64,000 nt of DNA from Casimicrobiaceae bacterium (GTDB lineage: Bacteria; Pseudomonadota; Gammaproteobacteria; Burkholderiales; Casimicrobiaceae). Numbering within the stretch: position 1 is the stretch's first letter; the number at the start of each line of letters is the position of its first letter. This document shows, piece after piece, positions 55,441 to 63,500 of this stretch. Position numbers and translations under genes: made by a program. The notes below the pieces were generated by a model. That model was not told where the DNA came from. It saw only the letters and a list, made by a program, of their open reading frames with translations, and searched no databases. The stretch spans positions 29,354-93,353 of the forward strand of contig JANWWI010000005.1 in assembly GCA_025056355.1 (NCBI GenBank). The letters are read 5' to 3'.

Positions 55441-55596
55441 CTACTGGATACTGACCTCGACGCGCCGCGCTTCGGCGTGATAGGGACTGCCTTGTACGAG
55501 CTCAGGCTGCTTGAGGTTCCGCCCGAGCCTCGTCGATCCCAACCCCCCTTGACCAGTTCACGCACCGCTTTCGCCCGGTTCTTGGCCAGTTCCTCA
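55441..55596 (-). pseudogene. frameshifted remnant of the OmpA-like C-terminal extension of hppA
   Basis: Immediately after the hppA stop the next frame continues [16 protein letters not shown], the typical OmpA-like helix, and after a second shift at a run of six G (about 55543-55548) a third frame gives YHAEARRVEVSIQ then TAG at 55441-55443. Together with [20 protein letters not shown] and [13 protein letters not shown] at the end of hppA this rebuilds a complete OmpA-like peptidoglycan-associated domain. Two indels must have occurred. Confidence 0.68.
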
Positions 55597-57993
55597 GGCC
55601 GCTAAACCGGAACTGTGGTGATAACCCGAGATCGCCACCTTGGCCGTCGGGTTGGCTCTCAAGTAGGCAATGATCGGTTCGAGTTGTTTCGCCGCCTCAG
55701 GCGCTGGGGCGGATTGTCCCGGACCGAAATAGAGCTTGACAGTTGCGGGCTTTGCAGCCGGCGCCGAGGCGCCACCGGCGGCCGCCACGGCAGCCGAGCC
55801 CAAAGCGTCGGACGCCGGGGCGGTAGCGGCAGGCATCTGCGGCGGTCGGACGCCCGGTGCCCCGGACGAGGGCGATGGAACGGCCGCGCGCGTGCCTGCG
55901 CCATGATCGGCCGATTGGCCGCCCGCGTGTCCGCCGCCGTGAATGGCCACGACGATCGGCACGAGCAGAAGCGCCACGATGTTGATGATCTTGATGAGCG
56001 GGTTGACCGCGGGACCGGCCGTGTCCTTGTACGGATCGCCGACCGTGTCGCCCGTCACGGCCGCCTTGTGTGCATCCGAGCCTTTGCCGCCGAAGTTGCC
56101 ATCCTCGATGTACTTCTTCGCGTTATCCCAGGCGCCGCCGCCCGTACACATCGAAATGGCCACGAACAGCCCCGTGACGATCGTACCCATCAGCAACCCA
56201 CCGAGCGCGGCAGGGCCGAGTAGCACACCGACGAGGATCGGAACGGCGACCGGCAAGAGCGAAGGCAGGATCATCTCCTTGATCGCCGCACCGGTCAGCA
56301 TGTCAACCGCACGTCCGTAATCGGGCTTGGCTGTGCCGTCCATGATGCCGGGGATCTCACGGAACTGCCGCCGCACCTCTTCGACCACCGAGCCCGCCGC
56401 TCGGCCGACCGCTTCCATCGCTAGGGCGCCGAACAGATACGGAATCAAACCACCGATAAAGAGCCCAACAATGACCAGGTGATTCGACAAGTCAAAGCTC
56501 AGGTGCAGGCCGCGCGACTCGAGCCCGTGCGTGTAATCGGCGAAGAGCACAAGGGCCGCAAGTCCCGCCGAACCGATCGCATAGCCTTTGGTGACGGCCT
56601 TGGTCGTGTTGCCGACCGCATCGAGCGGATCGGTGACGCTGCGCACGTCCTTGCCGAGTTCCGCCATCTCGGCAATGCCGCCGCCGTTATCGGTAATAGG
56701 CCCATAGGCATCGAGCGCGACCACGATGCCAGCCATCGACAGCATGGCCGTCGCCGCCACCGCGATGCCGTAGAGCCCACCCAGCCAATAGGCAATCAGG
56801 ATCGCTGCGCAGACCGCAAGCACGGGATAGGCCGTCGACTTCATCGAGACGCCGAGACCGGCGATGATGTTGGTCGCATGCCCGGTCGTGGAGGCTTTGG
56901 CCACGTGCCGTACCGGTGAGTACTCGGTGGCCGTGTAGTACTCCGTGATCACAAACATCGCAGCGGTCAGCGCGATGCCGACCACGCAGCAGCCAAACAG
57001 CGCCATCACGGAGACTTCTTTGACACCGCCAAAGAGCGACTGCGTGACGATGAAAAAGAGAATCAGCGACACGAGGGCCGAGACGATGAGTGCCCGATAA
57101 AGCGCGCTCATGATCTTGCCGCCCGTGTAACGCACAAAGAAGGTGCCGATGATCGAGCCCACGATCGAGACCCCGCCGAGCGCAAGCGGGTAAACCGCCG
57201 CTTCGAGCGCCTGTGCGGGCAGGAGCAAGGCGCCGAGCAGCATCGTGGCGATGATCGTGACGGCGTAGGTCTCAAAGAGGTCGGCCGCCATGCCCGCGCA
57301 ATCCCCGACGTTGTCGCCCACGTTGTCGGCGATCACGGCCGGATTTCGCGGATCGTCTTCGGGAATGCCCGCCTCGACTTTACCCACCAGATCGGCGCCG
57401 ACGTCGGCTCCCTTGGTAAAAATGCCGCCGCCCAAGCGCGCAAAGATCGAAATCAACGAGGAACCGAAGGCCAGTCCGACAAGCGGTGCGAGCAAGCTGT
57501 AGACCTTGCCCTGGGCCACGAGGTCTTGCGGGGCGTTGGCGATCAAAACGGCATAAAAGCCCGCCACCCCGAGAAGCCCGAGGCCGACAACGAGCATCCC
57601 CGTGATCGCCCCGCCGCGGAACGCCACTGCAAGCGCCGCGTTGATGCCCTGCCGTGCGGCTTCCGCAGTGCGCACATTGGCTCGCACCGAGACGTTCATG
57701 CCGATAAAGCCCGCCGCGCCCGAAAGCGCCGCCCCGAGCAGAAAGCCGATAGCGGTGGCAAGTCCAAGGCCAGGCACAAGCGCGATCACGATGGCGATCA
57801 ACACCCCGATGATGGTGATCGTGCGGTACTGACGGCGCAGGTAGGCCGAGGCGCCGGTTTGAATGGCCGCGGCGATCTCCTGCATGCGTGCATTGCCCGC
57901 CGGCAAGGCGAGGATCCAACGCGTCGACCACACGCCATAGAGCACGGCCGCAAGGCCGCAGAGCAGCGCGATGATGAGCCAGGTGTTGGCCAT
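55594..57993 (-). CDS. hppA: H+-translocating membrane pyrophosphatase, K+-independent type, truncated tail
   Basis: A 799-residue protein from the ATG at 57993, 10 bp after AGGAGG; a TTG at 58002 is too close to that site. About 16 helices. Catalytic motifs: [56 protein letters not shown] and [36 protein letters not shown] has Lys at the position that distinguishes K+-independent H+-pumps from K+-dependent ones. It hydrolyses pyrophosphate to pump protons. Beyond residue about 690 is an Ala/Pro linker and the first half of an OmpA-like domain cut short by a frameshift. It sits between senA and egtD. Confidence 0.95.
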   Translation of the reverse strand: MANTWLIIALLCGLAAVLYGVWSTRWILALPAGNARMQEIAAAIQTGASAYLRRQYRTITIIGVLIAIVIALVPGLGLATAIGFLLGAALSGAAGFIGMNVSVRANVRTAEAARQGINAALAVAFRGGAITGMLVVGLGLLGVAGFYAVLIANAPQDLVAQGKVYSLLAPLVGLAFGSSLISIFARLGGGIFTKGADVGADLVGKVEAGIPEDDPRNPAVIADNVGDNVGDCAGMAADLFETYAVTIIATMLLGALLLPAQALEAAVYPLALGGVSIVGSIIGTFFVRYTGGKIMSALYRALIVSALVSLILFFIVTQSLFGGVKEVSVMALFGCCVVGIALTAAMFVITEYYTATEYSPVRHVAKASTTGHATNIIAGLGVSMKSTAYPVLAVCAAILIAYWLGGLYGIAVAATAMLSMAGIVVALDAYGPITDNGGGIAEMAELGKDVRSVTDPLDAVGNTTKAVTKGYAIGSAGLAALVLFADYTHGLESRGLHLSFDLSNHLVIVGLFIGGLIPYLFGALAMEAVGRAAGSVVEEVRRQFREIPGIMDGTAKPDYGRAVDMLTGAAIKEMILPSLLPVAVPILVGVLLGPAALGGLLMGTIVTGLFVAISMCTGGGAWDNAKKYIEDGNFGGKGSDAHKAAVTGDTVGDPYKDTAGPAVNPLIKIINIVALLLVPIVVAIHGGGHAGGQSADHGAGTRAAVPSPSSGAPGVRPPQMPAATAPASDALGSAAVAAAGGASAPAAKPATVKLYFGPGQSAPAPEAAKQLEPIIAYLRANPTAKVAISGYHHSSGLAA

Positions 57994-58002
57994 GATGGGC
58001 AA

Positions 58003-58357
58003 GCCTCCTCAGAGTTGAATCACACGCGTTCCCCCGCGATCCCAAACGCGGGAGCAGGAATCACGGAGCGTCCTGGGCAGACGGCCGACAGGCACCGACT
58101 CGCCGCCGCGAGCGGCCGTCCTTGCTCGATCTTTTCCCCCCGGTCGTGACCCCCATCCTCCATGGGGCCGCCGCGGGCGAGTCGCCGCGACGGGACGGTC
58201 GCGCGATTATAGGAAGCGCTTGCCTTCACGATCCTGACACCACACTGAGGCACGAAACGCGTGCCGGCCAGGAGCGTCCCGCGTTCGATCGATTTTCCGA
58301 TACGCTTACTCGCGGCGCGCCAGACGTCGACCGACCACTCACACCGAACCTGCACGC
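58003..58357 (-). promoter_or_regulatory. hppA 5' leader and hppA/egtD divergent promoter region
   Basis: 355 bp without a supported gene. On the reverse strand a perfect TATAAT lies at 58211-58206, giving hppA a leader of about 200 nt. The leader contains a 9-bp long-range inverted repeat, CGACTCGCC (58096-58104) with GGCGAGTCG (58176-58184), extended by further G/C pairs. It could be a structured regulatory element, but I do not recognise a known riboswitch core. Promoter elements for egtD are not clear. Confidence 0.45.
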
Positions 58358-59377
58358 TTGTCTGATTTTTTTCTCACCGAGCTCCGGGCACGCCCATCAG
58401 GCGCCAGATCCGAGACTGCATCTCGGCCGTACCTGCTCATCAATGCCCTCTGCCTCGATGCGCGCGAGCAACGCGAACGCATCGCACGCGGGCTGCTTGC
58501 GGCACAGGCCGCGCTTCCGCCGAAGCTCTTCTACGACGCGCTTGGATCGAGCTTGTACGAAGCGATCGTTTTGACCGAAGAGTATTACCTCACGCGCACC
58601 GAAAACGCGCTGTTTGAGGCCCATTGCGGCGAAATTGCCCGACTGATCGGACCCGGTAAGCAATTCGTCGATCTCGGCTCGGGCGATTCGGCCAAGGCGG
58701 AACGCTGGTTTGAGACGCTCGCCCCCGTGCGCTATGTGGCGGTCGACATTTGCGAGCCGGCCCTGACCGCCGCGCTGATGCGTCTTGCGCGCCGGCCAGG
58801 GCATCCGGAGCTGGTCGGACTGCTCACCGACTTCTCGCACGCGCTTGATCTGCACGCGGCACTGGCGCCCCTGCCGAGCGTGTTCTTCTATCCCGGCTCC
58901 TCGATCGGCAACTTCACGCCCGAGGAGGCGCTTCACTTCCTCCGTCAGATCCGCGCCCATTGCACCGCGCCGGGAAGCGGTCTACTCATCGGGGTGGACC
59001 TCGTCAAAGACGTGGCGCGGCTTGAGCGCGCCTACGATGATGCGCTCGGTGTGACCGCCGCCTTCAACTTGAACATCCTGCGCCACGTGAACCGGCTGCT
59101 CGAAGCTGACTTCGATGTACGCGACTGGAAGCATGTGGCCTTTTTCAACCGCGCCGAATCACGCATCGAGATGCATCTCGAGGCACGACGCGATCTTGAG
59201 GTGCGAATTGGAAGCCAGCATCGACGATTCGCCCGCGGCGAGCGCATCCACACCGAAAACTCCTACAAATACGAGCCGCAGGCCTTCGAGGCGCTCGTGC
59301 GCGAGGCGGGCTTCTCAACGCTACACCGTTGGACCGATCCGGCCCAAGATTTCCTCGTCGTTTGGGCAGAGGTGTGA
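58358..59377 (+). CDS. egtD: L-histidine N-alpha-methyltransferase
   Basis: A 339-residue protein of the EgtD/DUF2260 family. LPPKLFYDALGSSLYEAIVL and EEYYLTRTENALFEAH form the substrate-lid region; the SAM motif is FVDLGSGDSAKAERW (103-117) with YVAVDICEPAL; FFYPGSSIGNFTPEEAL carries the histidine-binding Asn; DLVKDVARLERAYDDA and ENSYKY complete the pattern. It trimethylates histidine to hercynine, the substrate of the SenA step. The start is TTG at 58358, with no strong ribosome site. Only hppA separates it from senA. Confidence 0.93.
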   Translation: MSDFFLTELRARPSGARSETASRPYLLINALCLDAREQRERIARGLLAAQAALPPKLFYDALGSSLYEAIVLTEEYYLTRTENALFEAHCGEIARLIGPGKQFVDLGSGDSAKAERWFETLAPVRYVAVDICEPALTAALMRLARRPGHPELVGLLTDFSHALDLHAALAPLPSVFFYPGSSIGNFTPEEALHFLRQIRAHCTAPGSGLLIGVDLVKDVARLERAYDDALGVTAAFNLNILRHVNRLLEADFDVRDWKHVAFFNRAESRIEMHLEARRDLEVRIGSQHRRFARGERIHTENSYKYEPQAFEALVREAGFSTLHRWTDPAQDFLVVWAEV

Positions 59378-59459
59378 GGCACGAGCGTGCGCTTGGGCGC
59401 TGCCGAAGCTCGACCAAGACGCCCCGCCTGCGATGCAAAACGCCCGTTTGCCGCGCCGA

Positions 59460-59948
59460 TCAGACCGACTCTTCGGCAGGCACACGACTGAGGGCTTCGC
59501 GTTCGCTCACCAGCAAGCGCAGCAAGCGCATGAACTCGGCTTGCTCCTCACCCGACAGCGGCGCGAGGATGCGCTCTTGCGCACGTAGGATCGCCGGCGT
59601 GACACGCGCGAGAACCGCACACCCCGCCTCGGTGGTTTTGAGCGCGCGCATGCGCCGGTCATCGGGGTGTGGTTCACGCACAATGAGTCCGCGAGCTTCG
59701 AGTCGATCCACCACGCCGGCGGTGGTTGAGGTGTCCAGGCTGATCGAGCGCGCAAGCGTGCGCTGATCGATCCCCGGCTGCGCTGCCACCGTACGAAGCA
59801 CCGCGTACTGGACCGGCGTGACCCCTTCGCTGGCGGTCTCCTGAAGCACGGCGGCCACGGCGATCTGTTGCAGCCGCCGGATCAAGTGCCCGGGAAGCGC
59901 CTCGAGCTCCGGCACCAGCGCCCCGTTCGTTCCGAAATCGCGATCCAT
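59460..59948 (-). CDS. MarR family transcriptional regulator
   Basis: A 162-residue MarR protein. LIRRLQQIAVAAVLQETASE leads into the winged helix: VTPVQYAVLRTVAAQPGIDQ, RTLARSISLDTSTTAGVVDR (recognition helix), LEARGLIVREPHPDDRRMRA with the wing DDRR. C-terminal dimerisation helices follow. It is divergent from the FAD hydroxylase/gentisate operon, with a perfect 20-bp palindrome between, so it probably represses that operon and responds to an aromatic acid. Confidence 0.9.
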   Translation of the reverse strand: MDRDFGTNGALVPELEALPGHLIRRLQQIAVAAVLQETASEGVTPVQYAVLRTVAAQPGIDQRTLARSISLDTSTTAGVVDRLEARGLIVREPHPDDRRMRALKTTEAGCAVLARVTPAILRAQERILAPLSGEEQAEFMRLLRLLVSEREALSRVPAEESV

Positions 59949-60014
59949 CAGCCTCCATCCGCCGGCGAATCAGGGTAATCCCTAATCTCAGACCGCCATT
60001 TTATTGCTACGCTG

Positions 60015-60034
60015 ATCGTCAGTATACTGACGAT
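60015..60034 (+). promoter_or_regulatory. candidate MarR operator (20-bp perfect palindrome)
   Basis: ATCGTCAGTATACTGACGAT is a perfect palindrome between marR and the hydroxylase gene. Its core TATACT could be a -10. A second inverted repeat, ATTTGT-6 nt-ACAAAT (60033-60050), abuts it. Position and symmetry fit binding by the divergent MarR dimer, repressing both directions. Confidence 0.7.
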
Positions 60035-60108
60035 TTGTATGCGAACAAATTTCGGACCAATCACGGTTGGCGCCCAGCATCGGGGCGCCAAGGTCAAAGG
60101 AGGTCGTC

Positions 60109-61317
60109 ATGTCGCAGACTTCGCACGAGCTGCCGGTGGTCGTGGTTGGCGGTGGCATCGGTGGTCTGGCCGCTGCACTCGCACTCACGCGGCAGGGCTT
60201 TGCCGTCACGGTGCTCGAACAAGCCCCTGAGATCGGCGAGATCGGCGCGGGCATTCAACTTGGACCGAACGCATTTCACGCCTTCGATGCACTGGGGGTA
60301 GGAGAGCGAGCCCGTAGCCGCGCGGTCTATACCGAGGCGCTCATCATGCACGATGCGATCGATGAGAGCCTGGTGGCGCGCGTTGAGACCGGAGCCGCGT
60401 TTCGCGCCCGCTTCGGCAACCCGTACGCGGTGATTCATCGCGCCGATGCCCACGGCGCGTTGTACGAGGCGGTCAAAGCCAACGGACTTGCGCGCTTTCA
60501 CACCGATACGCGGGTCGAGCGCGTTGAGCAAGACGAGGCTGCCGGCACCGTGACCGCGATCGATCAGCACGGCCGCCGCTGGGTCGGTCAGGCCCTGATT
60601 GGCGCCGATGGCGTGAAGTCCGTCGTGCGGGCGCAGTACGTTGGCGACCCGCCGCGGGTCACCGGCCATGTGGTCTACCGCGCCGTGGTCGATGCGGCGG
60701 ACTTTCCCGACGAGCTCAAGTGGAACGCCGCGAGCCTCTGGGCGGGCCCCAAGTGTCACCTCGTGCACTACCCGCTGCGCGGCGGTGCGCAATACAACGT
60801 GGTGGTCACCTTCCACAGCCGGAAGCCCGAGGAATGGGGCGTGACCGAAGGCAGCCGCGAGGAGGTCGAAAGCTACTTCCAGGGCATCTCCCCGAAAGCG
60901 CGCCAACTGATCACCCTGCCCAAATCCTGGAAGCGCTGGGCCACGGCGGACCGTGACCCCATCGGCAACTGGACCTTTGGCCGGGTGACGCTTCTGGGCG
61001 ATGCGGCGCATCCGATGTCGCAATACCTGGCGCAGGGCGCCTGCATGGCCCTTGAGGATGCCGTGACCTTGGGCGAAGCCCTGCGGGTCACCGACCGCCG
61101 CTGGCCCGAGGCGTTCACCCTCTACCAGAAGAACCGAATCACGCGCACCGCGCGCGTGGTGCTCTCCACCCGTGAGATGGGGCGCATCTATCACGCCGAA
61201 GGTGTCGAGCGGCTCGTGCGCAACAGCCTCTGGCGCGGACGTTCGCAGGAGCGCTTCTACGACGCCCTCGAATGGCTCTACGGCTGGAACGTCGGCAACT
61301 GCCTCGCGCAGGGCTGA
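60109..61317 (+). CDS. FAD-dependent aromatic hydroxylase, probable 3-hydroxybenzoate 6-monooxygenase
   Basis: A 402-residue class A flavoprotein monooxygenase; the ATG at 60109 follows AAAGGAGG. FAD/NAD motifs: VVVVGGGIGGLAAALALTRQ (GxGxxG), the DG motif in ALIGADGVKSVVRAQYVGDP, and LLGDAAHPMSQYLAQGACMA (GD motif). The EIGAGIQLGPNAFHAFDALG segment is shared by salicylate-type hydroxylases. Because gentisate 1,2-dioxygenase follows, para-hydroxylation of 3-hydroxybenzoate, or 5-hydroxylation of salicylate, to gentisate is the likely reaction. First gene of a three-gene operon. Confidence 0.88.
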   Translation: MSQTSHELPVVVVGGGIGGLAAALALTRQGFAVTVLEQAPEIGEIGAGIQLGPNAFHAFDALGVGERARSRAVYTEALIMHDAIDESLVARVETGAAFRARFGNPYAVIHRADAHGALYEAVKANGLARFHTDTRVERVEQDEAAGTVTAIDQHGRRWVGQALIGADGVKSVVRAQYVGDPPRVTGHVVYRAVVDAADFPDELKWNAASLWAGPKCHLVHYPLRGGAQYNVVVTFHSRKPEEWGVTEGSREEVESYFQGISPKARQLITLPKSWKRWATADRDPIGNWTFGRVTLLGDAAHPMSQYLAQGACMALEDAVTLGEALRVTDRRWPEAFTLYQKNRITRTARVVLSTREMGRIYHAEGVERLVRNSLWRGRSQERFYDALEWLYGWNVGNCLAQG

Positions 61318-61353
61318 CCAGCCACCTCGCACCCCCACCAAGGAGGACCAACG

Positions 61354-62397
61354 ATGCATGCCCTGGGTCGACTCGAAGACCTGCCGCCCGATTACGTGAA
61401 CGCGCTGGCAAAGCACCACTTGATGCCGCTCTGGCCGGCGCTTCGCAGCATGCTGCCGCCCGGAATACCGGCGCGGCAGACGCAGCTGGTGCACTGGCCC
61501 TACGCCGCCATCAAGCCGTTGCTTTTGCGCGCGGGCGAGCTCACGCCGATCGAAAAGGCCGAGCGCCGGGTGCTCGTGCTCACCAATCCCGGCCACGGCT
61601 TGGACAGCATGAAGGCCTCCCCGGCCATCTACCTCGGCATGCAACTGCTTCTGCCCGGCGAATGGGCGCCCGCCCATCGCCACACGCCGAATGCCGTGCG
61701 CATGATCGTCGAGGGCACTGACGCCACCACAACCGTCAACGGCGAGTGCTGCCCCATGGAGCGCGGCGACTTGATCCTCACCCCGACCGGCCAGTGGCAT
61801 GAGCACGAACACACCGGCAGCGAGCCGGTGGTCTGGCTCGATGTGCTCGATCTGCCGCTCATGGTCTATGCCGAGGTTTCCTACGCCGAAGAGGGCCAGC
61901 GTCAAGTCAAGCGCGCCGGCCGCGGCGATGAGCGCTATCTACGCGCGGGTGTGGTGCCCACACGCCTCTTCGAGCGCGCCCGTGAGCGCTACCCGATGCT
62001 GCGCTACCCCTGGCGCGACGTGCGCGAAACCCTGCTTGCAAACGCCTCTGCGCTGCCGCGCGAAGCCCCAGTGGAGGTGACCTACGTGAACCCCGACACG
62101 GGCGAAGACGCCGAAAACAACCTGGGCTTCTACGCCCTGATGCTGCGGCCCGGCGAGCGCCGTCGGCTGCCCGCGCGCTCACCCGCGCAGGTCTTTCACG
62201 TCATCGAAGGCGGCTGCACGCTCACGGCGGCCGGCCACGTGTTCACACTCACCGAGGCCGACACCTGCGCTGTGCCGGGCTATGAAGCGCTCACGCTGGA
62301 AAACGCTTCCGCGCGTGAGGGCTGTTTTCTCTTTGTCGTCGACGAAGCACCCCTGCATCGCAAGCTCGGCGTGTACGAAGTTCGCCATCAACCCTGA
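61354..62397 (+). CDS. gentisate 1,2-dioxygenase
   Basis: A 347-residue bicupin with a ribosome site AAGGAGGA 8 bp upstream. The N-terminal cupin has PGEWAPAHRHTPNAVRMIVE with the iron His residues and a downstream WHEHEH. The C-terminal cupin is degenerate (SPAQVFHVIEGGCTLTAAGH). Y VNPDTGEDAENNLGFYALML resembles the family subunit-interface region. It opens the gentisate ring to maleylpyruvate using Fe(II). Located between the hydroxylase and fumarylpyruvate hydrolase genes. Confidence 0.92.
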   Translation: MHALGRLEDLPPDYVNALAKHHLMPLWPALRSMLPPGIPARQTQLVHWPYAAIKPLLLRAGELTPIEKAERRVLVLTNPGHGLDSMKASPAIYLGMQLLLPGEWAPAHRHTPNAVRMIVEGTDATTTVNGECCPMERGDLILTPTGQWHEHEHTGSEPVVWLDVLDLPLMVYAEVSYAEEGQRQVKRAGRGDERYLRAGVVPTRLFERARERYPMLRYPWRDVRETLLANASALPREAPVEVTYVNPDTGEDAENNLGFYALMLRPGERRRLPARSPAQVFHVIEGGCTLTAAGHVFTLTEADTCAVPGYEALTLENASAREGCFLFVVDEAPLHRKLGVYEVRHQP

Positions 62398-62409
62398 TAC
62401 CACACGATC

Positions 62410-63117
62410 ATGAGCACCTCCACGTTCCTCTGGCCCCCGCGCCCTGCCGCTTCCCTGCCCATTCGAGGGCGCAGCGAGCGTCTGCCCATCGAGCGCATCT
62501 TCTGCGTCGGGCGCAACTACCATGCCCACGCAGTGGAGATGGGCCGTCCGGTCGACAAGACGGTCGATCAGCCCTTCTACTTCACCAAGTCGCCGCAAGC
62601 GCTCACCGAAAGCGGCGCCACGATCCCCTACCCGCCTGGCACCTCGAACTACCACCACGAGATGGAGCTGGTCGTCGTGCTTGGCAAGTCCGGGTTTCGC
62701 GTTGACGTGGATCGTGCTGCTGACTTGATCTACGGCTACGCCGCCGGACTTGATATGACACGGCGCGACCTGCAACTGGCCGCACGCGACAAGGGCCGTC
62801 CGTGGGATCTGGGCAAAGACGTCGAACACGGCGCCGTCTGCTCCGAGGTCGTGCCGATGCCCGGCCGACTGCTCACAAGCGGCGCGATCGAACTTGCCGT
62901 CAATGGGCAAATCCGCCAGCGCTCCGACTTGAGCCTGCTCATCTGGAGTGTGGCCGAAATCGTGAGCGACCTGTCGCGCTTCTACCACCTGCTGCCGGGG
63001 GATCTCATCTACACCGGCACGCCCGAGGGCGTGGGGCCGGTGCAGCCCGGCGACCGACTCGAAGGCCGCATCGAAGGCGTGGCCGAGGTCACCCTCACGA
63101 TCGGGCCCGCGGAGTAA
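62410..63117 (+). CDS. fumarylpyruvate hydrolase (FAH family)
   Basis: A 235-residue FAH-fold hydrolase: IFCVGRNYHAHAVEMG, PFYFTKSPQALTESG, NYHHEMELVVVLGKSGFRVD with metal Glu residues, AAGLDMTRRDLQ, RPWDLGKDVEHGA, and LIYTGTPEGVGPVQPGDRL. It hydrolyses fumarylpyruvate to fumarate and pyruvate, ending the gentisate pathway. A maleylpyruvate isomerase gene, needed for the fumarylpyruvate route, is not between or immediately after these genes before the IS elements begin. Confidence 0.92.
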   Translation: MSTSTFLWPPRPAASLPIRGRSERLPIERIFCVGRNYHAHAVEMGRPVDKTVDQPFYFTKSPQALTESGATIPYPPGTSNYHHEMELVVVLGKSGFRVDVDRAADLIYGYAAGLDMTRRDLQLAARDKGRPWDLGKDVEHGAVCSEVVPMPGRLLTSGAIELAVNGQIRQRSDLSLLIWSVAEIVSDLSRFYHLLPGDLIYTGTPEGVGPVQPGDRLEGRIEGVAEVTLTIGPAE

Positions 63118-63142
63118 AGCGCGCCATGCGGCTTCGCCTCTA

Positions 63143-63500
63143 GGGAAGGTCTGCACAACGTCCGTGAACTGCGGGATTTGTTGATGCTCTTGGGTAGACG
63201 TAGGTTTTTGTGCGCCCGGAAGTGCGCGCTGAAGGCATTCCGGGGCCGTTTTCGCGTTACTTTTGCCGCTTGGGGCTTCCAGAGGTGCTCCGCGCGGACG
63301 CTTTGGGCGCACTCATCCCGTGGCAGCCAAGAGTCGTTTGCGCACAAGCCACAGATTGGCCAGCGCACAGAGCATCTGCAACTGCTGCGTGTTCTTGGCC
63401 AGACCCCGATAGCGCACCTTGCGGTAGCCGAACTGGCACTTGATCACCCGAAACACATGCTCGACCTTGTGACCTGCCCCCATTTGCCGTACCAACGGAT
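63143..63500 (-). mobile_element. IS5-family element remnant
   Basis: GGGAAGGTCTGCACAACGTC at 63143 resembles an IS5-type terminal inverted repeat, preceded by CTCTA. It is followed by the 3' part of a transposase gene. The element is cut at about 63500, where an IS3-type element begins. The other end is not in the window. Confidence 0.7.
63313..63500 (-). pseudogene. IS5-family transposase, C-terminal fragment
   Basis: The reverse-strand fragment reads [37 protein letters not shown], then [19 protein letters not shown]. The VEHxFRVIKxQFGYxKVRYRGLxKN block is the C-terminal DDE region of IS5/IS1182-type transposases, including the catalytic Glu. The N-terminal two thirds are missing, cut by the IS3-type insertion. 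Confidence 0.78.

Noticed and set aside
60094..61905. 603-codon reverse-strand ORF opposite the hydroxylase and gentisate dioxygenase genes
   Set aside because: No family resemblance, antisense to two clear genes; caused by high GC third positions.
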